The translations under genes and the position numbers were made by a program. A DNA stretch of 64,000 nucleotides from NCBI RefSeq assembly GCF_022814725.1, contig NZ_CP093442.1, forward strand, positions 1,116,001 through 1,180,000. Reading direction: 5' to 3'. This document shows, piece after piece, positions 56,726-64,000 of this stretch. Origin of the DNA: Bdellovibrio reynosensis. Its GTDB lineage: Bacteria; Bdellovibrionota; Bdellovibrionia; Bdellovibrionales; Bdellovibrionaceae. Below the pieces are notes generated by a model that was not told the DNA's origin, did not search any database, and worked only from the letters and a program-made list of their open reading frames with translations. Within the stretch, counting starts at the first letter, position 1. Each line of letters begins with the position of its first letter.

Positions 56726-58425
56726 TATGTGTCCTTCACTGATGCATTGAGTACTTCTTCAATTGTGGTGATACCACGCTTTAATTTCAACAAAGCACTT
56801 CGGCGCAGGGTTCTCATCCCCTGTTCCCGGGCAAGATAACGAAGCTGTCCTGTGGAAGCTCCCTTTAAAATCGCCTCTTTCATTTTCTCGCTCATGTACA
56901 TAAGCTCGTAAATCGCAGCACGGCCTTTGATGCCTGTATTGTTGCAGTTAGCACACCCCTTACCATGACAGACCTTGTAGTCCGGCACTTCATTCGGCGG
57001 CACACCCAAATTCAACAAAGTTTGCGGGGGAACTTCGATCTGTGCTTTACATGATTCACAGATTTTACCCACAAGACGCTGGGCTACGATAAGATTCACA
57101 GTCGAAGTAATAATATACGGAGCAACACCCATCTCTGTTAAACGAATCACGGTCGACGGCGCATCGTTGGTATGCAAAGTACTAACAACCAAGTGACCTG
57201 TCGACGCGGCTTTAAATGCAATCTCTGCAGTTTCATAGTCACGAATCTCTCCCACCATGACCACATCCGGGTCCTGACGAAGGAAAGATTTCAGGGCACT
57301 TGCGAAGGTCAAATCAATATCAGGATTCATCTGCACCTGATTAATACCTTCTAAGTTGAACTCTACCGGATCTTCTGCTGTCGAAATATTCGTGTCGGGT
57401 TGATTTAGTTCGGCCAAAGCAGAATAAATCGTCGTCGTTTTACCAGATCCCGTTGGACCGGTAATAAGCACCATGCCTTGGGGCAGATTGATATTGGATT
57501 TAAATAATTTTAAGTCGTCTTCTTCAAAACCAAGCTTCGTCATATCTAACTGAAGATTGGATTTATCTAATAGACGAAGAACAACTTTTTCGCCCCATAA
57601 AGTTGGCAGAACGCTGACACGAAAATCCATTTCCTTCCCTTTGGAAGTACGAACTTTCAAACGACCATCTTGGGGACGGCGTTTTTCCGCGATATCAAGC
57701 TTAGACATGATTTTAATACGTGAAGCAATGGCGGCACCCGTTCCTGCCGGAGGAGCTGTTGCTTCTTGCAAGTTACCATCCAGGCGGAACCGCACGCGGT
57801 ATCTTTTTTCATAGGGCTCAAAGTGGATATCGGATACTTTTTTTCGAATGGCATCTGTTAAAATCGAATTCACGAATTTTACGATGGGCGCATCATCCAT
57901 CACGCCATCTTGGTCAATGACTTCTGCTGATGGAGTACCGACACTGAATTCTTCGTCAGCATCCGCACTCATGCTATTTAAACTTTTCGTACTGATGCTT
58001 CCGCCATAGTATTTTTCAATACCCGAAACGATGGCACTTTCAGTCCCGACGACCGCCTGTATACGACAGCGCGTGATGAAGCGTAAGTCTTCTTTAACAA
58101 TGATGTTACTAGGATCAGCAAAGGCCACTACCAAAGTAGTTCCGGCTTTTTGCAAAGGTATTAAAGTGTTCTTTTCACACACATCTTTTGGAATAAGAGA
58201 GATAACACTTTGATCGATTTCAAAGGTATTAACTTCCACCCCCGGAACCGCAAAATGTTTTTCAAGTGCGCGAAGTATTTGAGTATCTTTAAGAAAACCC
58301 AATTGAATGATTGACGACGTCAGCTTCTGACCCGTCTTTTTTTGTTCTTCAACAGCCAAAGATAACTGATCAGGTTTTAGCAAACCCTGCTTAACTAAGA
58401 TTTCACCTATTTTGAGTGAAGACAT
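56725..58425 (-). CDS. pilB: Type IV pilus extension ATPase PilB
   Basis: The 566-residue extension motor has the N-terminal MshEN/T2SSE-N domain. Walker A is GPTGSGKTTT (about 320-330), then TAEDPVEFN, the Asp box GEIRDYETAEI and the His box STLHTNDA. A zinc site CESCKAQ...CHGKGCANC lies near 460-495. All elements are intact. It starts the pilB-pilT-like-pilC-pilS-pilR unit, 47 bases after the AroE-like gene; the ATG follows GGGAG. Confidence 0.96.
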   Translation of the reverse strand: MSSLKIGEILVKQGLLKPDQLSLAVEEQKKTGQKLTSSIIQLGFLKDTQILRALEKHFAVPGVEVNTFEIDQSVISLIPKDVCEKNTLIPLQKAGTTLVVAFADPSNIIVKEDLRFITRCRIQAVVGTESAIVSGIEKYYGGSISTKSLNSMSADADEEFSVGTPSAEVIDQDGVMDDAPIVKFVNSILTDAIRKKVSDIHFEPYEKRYRVRFRLDGNLQEATAPPAGTGAAIASRIKIMSKLDIAEKRRPQDGRLKVRTSKGKEMDFRVSVLPTLWGEKVVLRLLDKSNLQLDMTKLGFEEDDLKLFKSNINLPQGMVLITGPTGSGKTTTIYSALAELNQPDTNISTAEDPVEFNLEGINQVQMNPDIDLTFASALKSFLRQDPDVVMVGEIRDYETAEIAFKAASTGHLVVSTLHTNDAPSTVIRLTEMGVAPYIITSTVNLIVAQRLVGKICESCKAQIEVPPQTLLNLGVPPNEVPDYKVCHGKGCANCNNTGIKGRAAIYELMYMSEKMKEAILKGASTGQLRYLAREQGMRTLRRSALLKLKRGITTIEEVLNASVKDT

Positions 58426-58472
58426 TGTGGCTCCCCTAGACTCACTTTACTCTAGGGTGCCATTTTTTGTAA

Positions 58473-59306
58473 CTAGACCGAAGAAGAGTTTTCTTTCAAA
58501 AACTGCATCCAACTTTCACGAAGATCTTCCACGGATAAGTAACTTCCGACTTCCAAGCGTTCTAACCACAACTTTGCCACCTGGGCATACAAAGCTTGCG
58601 GAATGAGAGTTTTAAGTTCAGCTTTGGTTGCTTCAAGCAAAAGTGGATTTTGCACCGGCAATAAATTGAAATCCAAAACATAGCCATCGTTACGCATAAA
58701 ATTGAAATAAGTCAGGTCGCGCATCAGTTCTTCGTTATCAGAAAGATCTACAGTGTTGATAATGATCCCAGCACTGATTGCTTGCACCGTTAGATCTTCA
58801 GGCACCACTGAATGAATTTTAATTCCTAATAAGGCGCGCATTAAACCCGCACGCAGCTCTTGCCCTTCGTCGCTTTCACCTACCAGATAAATTTCGGAAA
58901 CACCGACTTCCGCTAAGACATTGGCCGCGACGCGCGCAAGCTCCCCCGTACCGACGACAAAACCGGGGGCGCGATTATTCAGATCCCGAGCCTCTTGAAC
59001 CAAGATCAAGCGCAAAGATTCAGCAATCAGTAAGCGCGGGTACCACGTATTTTCCTCTTTAAAAAAAGAATCCACACAAAGGGAACTGCGCGATTCCGTA
59101 GAATGCATTTTTAACTGCGGCAGAATTTCTTTAGATAATCTTGTATCAACGTAGGCAGCTGACGCCCCTTGCAAAGCATCGAGCGAAAAATCAGTTAAAG
59201 TTTCAAACTGCCAGTCCCAGTTTTGTTCCCGGGCTAGGAATTGCAAAAAACCCACAAACAGGCCTGGCTCAGAGGAAGTAAACTCAACGATTTTGTGGTT
59301 TTTCAT
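58473..59306 (-). CDS. Shikimate-dehydrogenase-like protein, catalytic site not recognised
   Basis: A 277-residue protein whose C-terminal half looks like the NADP-binding Rossmann part of AroE: GTGELARVAANVLAEVG (119-135), then GIIINTVDL and the FNLLPVQNPLLLEA segment where AroE has VYNPxxTPLL. The N-terminal half lacks the shikimate-binding SxS, Lys-Asn-Asp pattern I would expect. It may be a redox-cofactor binder without shikimate activity. It overlaps ribF by 23 bases and precedes pilB. Confidence 0.55.
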   Translation of the reverse strand: MKNHKIVEFTSSEPGLFVGFLQFLAREQNWDWQFETLTDFSLDALQGASAAYVDTRLSKEILPQLKMHSTESRSSLCVDSFFKEENTWYPRLLIAESLRLILVQEARDLNNRAPGFVVGTGELARVAANVLAEVGVSEIYLVGESDEGQELRAGLMRALLGIKIHSVVPEDLTVQAISAGIIINTVDLSDNEELMRDLTYFNFMRNDGYVLDFNLLPVQNPLLLEATKAELKTLIPQALYAQVAKLWLERLEVGSYLSVEDLRESWMQFLKENSSSV

Positions 59307-60240
59307 GAAAGTACCTGCGTGCTTCAGTGACGTCCTGAAGGATTTGTTTTTTCAGCTCTTCAATTCCTGAAAATTTCATTTCATCGCGGATGAAGTGCAA
59401 AAGATAAACTTCCACTTCAACCCCGTACAGATGAGCATCAAAATCAAACAAGTGTGTTTCAATTTTGATGGGACCTTTTCCATTTTCAGTGAACGTAGGA
59501 TTCACACCAATGTTGGTAATTGAAGGATGCATGTGTCCACCAAATTTAGTAAGCGTGCAATACACTCCAAGTCTTGGCATGAATTCAACATCAGGATGAA
59601 TATTCGCAGTCGGCACACCAATTGTACGTCCGCGCTGAAATCCTTTTTCCACGTGCCCGCGCAAGTAGTAGGTTCTGCCTAAAAGTTCATTGGCTGATTC
59701 CACATCCCCATTTTTTAAGCTTTCCCTGATGCGCGTAGAAGAAACCACAGTCCCCTGATATTGAAACGGTGGAATAATAATCAGTTTGATACCTTTTTGC
59801 GCACAGTACTTTTCTAAAAATGGAATGTTGCCAGAGCGATCAGCTCCGAATGAAAAATCATGGCCGACTACCAAAGTTCTTGGGTGAAGCTGATTAAAGA
59901 TATATCGATCCAAAAATTCTTGCGGAGTGACCTTAGAAAACTCCTTAGTAAATTCTTCGATGATAACATTTTCTACACCCCGTTCAGCAAAACGCTCTTG
60001 CTGGTCTTTGAGGTCAAACAGTCGGTAGGTCGCCCGTTCAGGATGCAAAACCTTCACAGGATGGGGATGAAATGTATAAACCACTGACGGTACGCCTAGA
60101 AATTGAGCTTCACGAACAACGTTATCAACCAACTGCTGATGACCTAGATGAACCCCATCGAAATTCCCAATAGTGACCACCGAAGAGGTCAAAGAGGAGT
60201 CCATCTGTTTAATACCTTTATAGACGTGCATATTTTTCAA
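59284..60240 (-). CDS. ribF: Bifunctional riboflavin kinase/FMN adenylyltransferase
   Basis: RibF makes FMN from riboflavin and then FAD. The N-terminal adenylyltransferase has GNFDGVHLGHQQLV (near 24-37) and SSTRIRESL. The C-terminal flavokinase has GVPTANI and the NIGVNPTF motif. Length 318 is normal. An extra N-terminal segment of ~20 residues precedes the domain. It is the first gene of the ribF/AroE-like pair, upstream of the pil genes. Confidence 0.95.
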   Translation of the reverse strand: MKNMHVYKGIKQMDSSLTSSVVTIGNFDGVHLGHQQLVDNVVREAQFLGVPSVVYTFHPHPVKVLHPERATYRLFDLKDQQERFAERGVENVIIEEFTKEFSKVTPQEFLDRYIFNQLHPRTLVVGHDFSFGADRSGNIPFLEKYCAQKGIKLIIIPPFQYQGTVVSSTRIRESLKNGDVESANELLGRTYYLRGHVEKGFQRGRTIGVPTANIHPDVEFMPRLGVYCTLTKFGGHMHPSITNIGVNPTFTENGKGPIKIETHLFDFDAHLYGVEVEVYLLHFIRDEMKFSGIEELKKQILQDVTEARRYFHEKPQNR

Positions 60241-60303
60241 TATACCTAATTCTTCGCGCCACCGTAAGTGCTTTTAATAGTTGATATTTTTAATAAATTT
60301 GCT

Positions 60304-62178
60304 ATGTTGCAACGCGTGCAAAAAGCCTCTTTTCAACACCTTAAACTGCGCCTTGAAGTCCTGCTTCGATTCTTTTCCCGACGCCGGGGATTTTGGCTTC
60401 GTTGTTTATTGTGTTGGGGGATTGGTTGTCTTGCCCTTTCCAACGATGAAATCAATGCCTATGACCAGCGCTTTCACCTGCGCGGGGACCAAAAGGCTTC
60501 TTCACAAATCGTTTTAGTGACCATTCGCCAAAGCGACTTTGCGACGATCTATGATACGCGCACAAACTTTTTAGATAACATGAGTGAGGTCACAGACATC
60601 ACCGATAGTTATTTTTGGAACAAGCGCATTTGGTCTGAGTTGCTTATTAGAATTTTACGACAAAATCCAAAAGCCGTCGGTGTGACACTTTATTTTGGCG
60701 ATAATATCGGCAAAGTAGCCCTGACCCAAGAAGAGCAAAAACTTTTCTATGACATGCGAGTCTTTTGGTCCGCGACCACAAATAACTTAGATCGAGTTTT
60801 GAATCCGGCCTTCACAAGTCGCGACCTTAACAACATCGGAAGCAATGAAGTGCGCCGTGATGAAGATGGCGTTGTTCGCAGAGTCTTTCCCCAAAGAGCC
60901 GAGCTTCCGCACCTTGTAGAGAAAATCACGGGTAAGAAGTTTCCGACGACCCAAGCAGGTCTTCCGATAAACTTCCGCGGCTCTAACAAGGTATTCACAC
61001 AATATTCATTCAGCGAAATTATGTACGACGAAGTGCCGTTTGATGCCTTTACCAATAAAATCATTCTGATCGGTGCAGAGACTTCTTCAGGCCCGGTTTA
61101 CATCACCCCGATGGGAACTATTTCGCGCACTGAAATCTTAGCCCATACAACCGACACTGTTTTAGGCAATAAGTGGATCCAGCGGCTTTCAAACAGCTGG
61201 TATGCGGCTGGATTTTTTGTTTTGATGTTGATTGCGGTTTTCCTAATCACGACCTACCCGCAGTCGGTGGCGCTCTTCTTTATTTTGTGGATCGGAACGT
61301 TGCTAGCCGCCTTATCGGCATGGGTGTTTGATACTTTTTACTTCTGGTCCCCGGCATTTTCACCTTTTGTGCTTTTAGGTGCGTCGTGGATTATCTTTAT
61401 CGGCTACCAAGCAAGCAAAGTCGAAAGAAAGAACTTCCGTTTACAGCAAGAACAGCAGTACTTGCAGGAACTTGAACAGCTTAAAAATAATTTCGTAAGT
61501 TTGATTTCCCATGACTTAAAAACGCCTATTGCAAAGATCCAAGCCATCGTAGATCGATTGTTGGTTGAACATCAAAGCAAAGATGAAAGCTTAAGCCAAG
61601 ACTTGCAGTCCTTGCGTTTATTCGGCGACGAACTGAATCGCTACATTCAGTCGATTCTTAAAGTTCTACGTGTTGAATCCCGTGACTTTAAGATCAATAC
61701 CGAGGTGGGTGATATTAACGAAGTTGTTGAAGAAGCTTTGCAACAGCTTCGCCCCTTGGCCCGAGAAAAACACATCACTATTAATACCAGTTTAGAGCCG
61801 ATGTTTTCTTTAGAATTTGACACCACCTTGATCAAAGAGGTGGTTATCAATCTGGTTGAAAATGCAATTAAGTACACGCCCCACGGTGGAAGCATTGAAG
61901 TGATCTCGCAAGAAGAAGATGATTTAGTCCATGTGATCGTAAAAGATACCGGTGAAGGCATTAAGCCTGAAGACATGGAAAAGGTTTGGGGGAAATTCAC
62001 CCGTGGTAGTGATCAAGATATGAAAACCAAGGGAACTGGTTTAGGTCTTTATTTAGTAAAATATTTTATTGAACTGCATGGCGGTAAAGTAAAAATGGAA
62101 AGTGTTGTCGGCACTGGCACCACAGTTTCATTTACACTGCCACTGGATACAGAAAGTGAATCAGAGGTGTTAGCATGA
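60304..62178 (+). CDS. CHASE2-domain sensor histidine kinase
   Basis: A 624-residue membrane kinase from the ATG at 60304; a GTG at 60268 adds 12 residues. One helix near 30-50 anchors a CHASE2 extracytoplasmic domain (about 55-285, IVLVTIRQSDFA to IILIGAETSSGPVYITP). Three helices follow, then the histidine kinase core with H-box LISHDLKTPIAKIQ (His403). The ATPase domain has the N-box and GTGLGLYLVKYF. There is no PAS. The stop overlaps the response regulator start by 4 bases, so they are a pair. The signal sensed is unknown. Confidence 0.9.
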   Translation: MLQRVQKASFQHLKLRLEVLLRFFSRRRGFWLRCLLCWGIGCLALSNDEINAYDQRFHLRGDQKASSQIVLVTIRQSDFATIYDTRTNFLDNMSEVTDITDSYFWNKRIWSELLIRILRQNPKAVGVTLYFGDNIGKVALTQEEQKLFYDMRVFWSATTNNLDRVLNPAFTSRDLNNIGSNEVRRDEDGVVRRVFPQRAELPHLVEKITGKKFPTTQAGLPINFRGSNKVFTQYSFSEIMYDEVPFDAFTNKIILIGAETSSGPVYITPMGTISRTEILAHTTDTVLGNKWIQRLSNSWYAAGFFVLMLIAVFLITTYPQSVALFFILWIGTLLAALSAWVFDTFYFWSPAFSPFVLLGASWIIFIGYQASKVERKNFRLQQEQQYLQELEQLKNNFVSLISHDLKTPIAKIQAIVDRLLVEHQSKDESLSQDLQSLRLFGDELNRYIQSILKVLRVESRDFKINTEVGDINEVVEEALQQLRPLAREKHITINTSLEPMFSLEFDTTLIKEVVINLVENAIKYTPHGGSIEVISQEEDDLVHVIVKDTGEGIKPEDMEKVWGKFTRGSDQDMKTKGTGLGLYLVKYFIELHGGKVKMESVVGTGTTVSFTLPLDTESESEVLA

Positions 62179-63587
62179 TGAACAAACTCCACACACTTAT
62201 TGTTGATGACGAAGCGGAATTACGCCGTTCGGTCATTTCTATTTTAAAGTCAACAATGCCTGAAATTGATTTCACCATTGATGAAGCTTCTACTGGCAAA
62301 GAAGCCTTAGATAAAGTGAAGCAACAACAGTGGGATCTAGTCCTTATGGACGTAAAGATGCCAGAAATGAACGGTCTAGAAGCATTGACCGCTATTAAAG
62401 AACACGATCCCAGAACTTTCGTGGTTTTGATGACAGCGCATTCAAACTTAACTGATGCGGTTTTAGCGATTAAAGAAGGCGCCTACGACTATGTTGAAAA
62501 GCCAGTGAACCCACAGCTATTGACTGAAATTGTGCGTAAAAGCTTAGAAGCTCGTGACTTGGTTTCAAGTCTTGCGATGTCCAATCCTGTCTTCGATGAC
62601 GATATCGAAAGTGAATTTGTCGGTGACAATTCTAAAATGCGTGAAGTGTTTAATTTGATCTATCGTCTGTGCAAAGTGGACACGACAGTTCTTGTTCGCG
62701 GTGAAAATGGAACAGGTAAAGAACTTGTAGCCCGCGCGATTCACTTCAACTCCCCTCGCAAATCAGGAAGCTTTGTGGCCATTAACTGTGGCGCGATCCC
62801 TGAAAGCTTGATGGAAAGTGAATTGTTCGGCCATGAAAAAGGGGCTTTCACGGGCGCCCATGAACGTAAAATCGGCAAATTTCAAATGGCGAACAACGGC
62901 ACCCTTTTCTTGGACGAAATTGGGGAACTTCGCCCTGACATGCAGGTAAAATTATTGCGTGTCCTGCAAGAACGTAAATTCACCCCGGTGGGTGGAACTC
63001 GTGAAGTGAAAACCACAACACGCATTATTGCTGCAACCAACAGAAACTTAGAAAAGATGATGGAAGAAGGCACCTTCCGCGAGGACTTATTCTATCGCTT
63101 AAATGTGATGCCGATCTTCTTACCACCATTGCGTGAACGTACAGATGATATTGAAGCTCTTGCTTCAAACTTCATTAAAAAATTCTCTAAACAGCATGGT
63201 CGCGTGATTAACGGTGTGACGCCGGAAGCTTTGCAGTTATTAAAAAGCTACCGTTGGCCCGGAAATATCCGTGAGCTTGAAAACATGATTGAACGCACGT
63301 TCATCGTAGAAAACTCAAATCAGATCACTGCGGATTCGTTACCAGATTCTTTAAAAGCAGCTGCCGCCAAAGAAAGTCCTGAAAAGACAGCCCATGTGGG
63401 TTATTCAGGTCCTTTGGATTTTGATGCCTTTAAAGAAGAAATGGAAAAAGAATTTATCGTCAGCGCATTGAAGGCTAACAACGGTCGTATCAATCAAACT
63501 GTGGCTCAGGCGAATATTCCTAAGAACACTTTGCTACGTAAGATTCGTAAGTACGGCATTAACGTTAAAGACTTTACCGAAGAATAA
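62175..63587 (+). CDS. Sigma-54-dependent response regulator
   Basis: A 470-residue regulator: receiver with phospho-Asp59 (LVLMDVKMPE), a linker, then an AAA+ domain with Walker A GENGTGKE, GAFTGA and the LFLDEIGEL Walker B. A Fis-type HTH at the end reads NQTVAQANIPKNTLLRKIRK. Partner of the CHASE2 kinase by gene overlap; its target promoters are unknown. It ends 14 bases into the convergent glycosyltransferase gene. Confidence 0.92.
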   Translation: MMNKLHTLIVDDEAELRRSVISILKSTMPEIDFTIDEASTGKEALDKVKQQQWDLVLMDVKMPEMNGLEALTAIKEHDPRTFVVLMTAHSNLTDAVLAIKEGAYDYVEKPVNPQLLTEIVRKSLEARDLVSSLAMSNPVFDDDIESEFVGDNSKMREVFNLIYRLCKVDTTVLVRGENGTGKELVARAIHFNSPRKSGSFVAINCGAIPESLMESELFGHEKGAFTGAHERKIGKFQMANNGTLFLDEIGELRPDMQVKLLRVLQERKFTPVGGTREVKTTTRIIAATNRNLEKMMEEGTFREDLFYRLNVMPIFLPPLRERTDDIEALASNFIKKFSKQHGRVINGVTPEALQLLKSYRWPGNIRELENMIERTFIVENSNQITADSLPDSLKAAAAKESPEKTAHVGYSGPLDFDAFKEEMEKEFIVSALKANNGRINQTVAQANIPKNTLLRKIRKYGINVKDFTEE

Positions 63588-64000
63588 ATCCCGCAGTTTT
63601 AAGCACTTCTTCTGCAGAGATATTCTTCATACAGACATGGGTGCCAATCGGACAATGATGGTGCCCATGCTTCCCGCACGGACGACACTTTAATCCCGCT
63701 TGGTGAACGATATAACTTTCTGCGGACCACGGGCGGAATCCAAATTCGATAATAGTCGGACCAAACACGGCAATGAGCGGAGTTTCACACACAGCTGCCA
63801 AGTGAGTCGAAGCCGAGTCATTACCAATCACTAAAGCTGCACGTGCGATCAGTTGCGTGGATTCAATAACTTTGGTTTTTCCTGCAAGACAAATGGAACC
63901 GGGAATTTCTTTAGCTACCGATTCAGCTAAAACTTCTTCCCCAGGGCCACCCATGACATAGACCTGATAGCCTTTTTCCTGCAATGCTATACCCGCGTTT
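63574..64000 (-). CDS. Heptosyltransferase-type glycosyltransferase (partial, N-terminus outside window)
   Basis: Only the C-terminal 142 codons are in the window; the frame stays open to base 64000. GNDSASTHLAAVCETPLIAVFGPT is the donor-binding core of GT9 heptosyltransferases (split over 54-77 of the visible part). CRPCGKHGHHHCPIGTHVCM is the Cys/His-rich end seen in ADP-heptose transferases such as WaaF/RfaF. These act on the inner core of lipopolysaccharide. Acceptor cannot be told. Confidence 0.85.
   Translation of the reverse strand, partial: NAGIALQEKGYQVYVMGGPGEEVLAESVAKEIPGSICLAGKTKVIESTQLIARAALVIGNDSASTHLAAVCETPLIAVFGPTIIEFGFRPWSAESYIVHQAGLKCRPCGKHGHHHCPIGTHVCMKNISAEEVLKTAGFILR

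Noticed and set aside
58443-58470. TGGCAC upstream of pilB as a sigma-54 promoter
   Set aside because: No GC at the -12 position at the required spacing (AGTA found).
1-64000. CRISPR arrays, insertion sequences or prophage genes
   Set aside because: No regularly spaced direct repeats, transposase, integrase or phage structural genes were found; the repeats seen are dispersed.

Overview
The window looks like a chromosomal segment of a Bdellovibrio-type bacterium (Bdellovibrionota). This rests on the mix of genes: a Gram-negative outer-membrane inventory, many secreted and lipoprotein genes (one with the FQNC lipobox I associate with this group), a type IV pilus motor operon with pilS/pilR, three sigma-54 activators, and secreted peptidoglycan- and protein-acting enzymes. 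No rRNA, prophage, insertion sequence or CRISPR array is visible. Species cannot be fixed from the sequence alone.

Layout. 1-4.7 kb (minus): mutL-miaA-yicC-gmk-rpoZ, closed by a terminator. 4.7-9.4 kb: envelope genes, including a secreted PD-(D/E)XK-like protein, an SH3/beta-barrel protein, a dolichol-phosphate-mannose-synthase-type glycosyltransferase, a barrel protein and membrane proteins. 9.6-20.5 kb (minus): dut, an M16 peptidase, pnp, rpsO, truB, rbfA, infB, nusA and rimP, the classical translation/RNA operon, with a long structured leader before rimP. 20.5-30.3 kb: a RimI-like acetyltransferase, a SurA-like chaperone, an outer-membrane barrel, a trypsin-like lipoprotein, tRNA-Leu(CAA), a VWA and an NHL-propeller lipoprotein, an M15-like lipoprotein, and small secreted proteins.

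30.5-38.8 kb is a stress-type island: two small membrane proteins, a divergent pair of bacterial eRF1-like (baeRF) proteins, a KefC antiporter with its KefF/G-type oxidoreductase, DUF883 and YqjE-like membrane proteins behind a candidate sigma-54 promoter, a sigma-54 activator without a receiver domain, a DJ-1/PfpI protein and a methyltransferase. 39-51 kb holds an L,D-transpeptidase, truC, an M1-type peptidase, a 36-residue membrane peptide, a DUF4105 protein, a YjiK-like protein, an ABC-F ATPase with a degenerate second ATP site, hflX and a ferritin-like protein.

51-60 kb (minus): ribF, an AroE-like pseudoenzyme, pilB, a pilT-like gene that has lost all its ATPase motifs, pilC, pilS and pilR. 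60-64 kb: a CHASE2 histidine kinase with a sigma-54 response regulator, then the 3' part of a heptosyltransferase gene that runs off the window.

The most unusual items are four copies of a ~125-bp structured repeat whose stems change in a compensatory way, the degenerate PilT paralogue between pilB and pilC, the ABC-F protein with a broken second site, the secreted nuclease-fold protein, the baeRF pair, and several structured leaders (rimP-nusA-infB, the ABC-F gene, and two small secreted-protein genes whose ribosome binding sites sit in hairpins).
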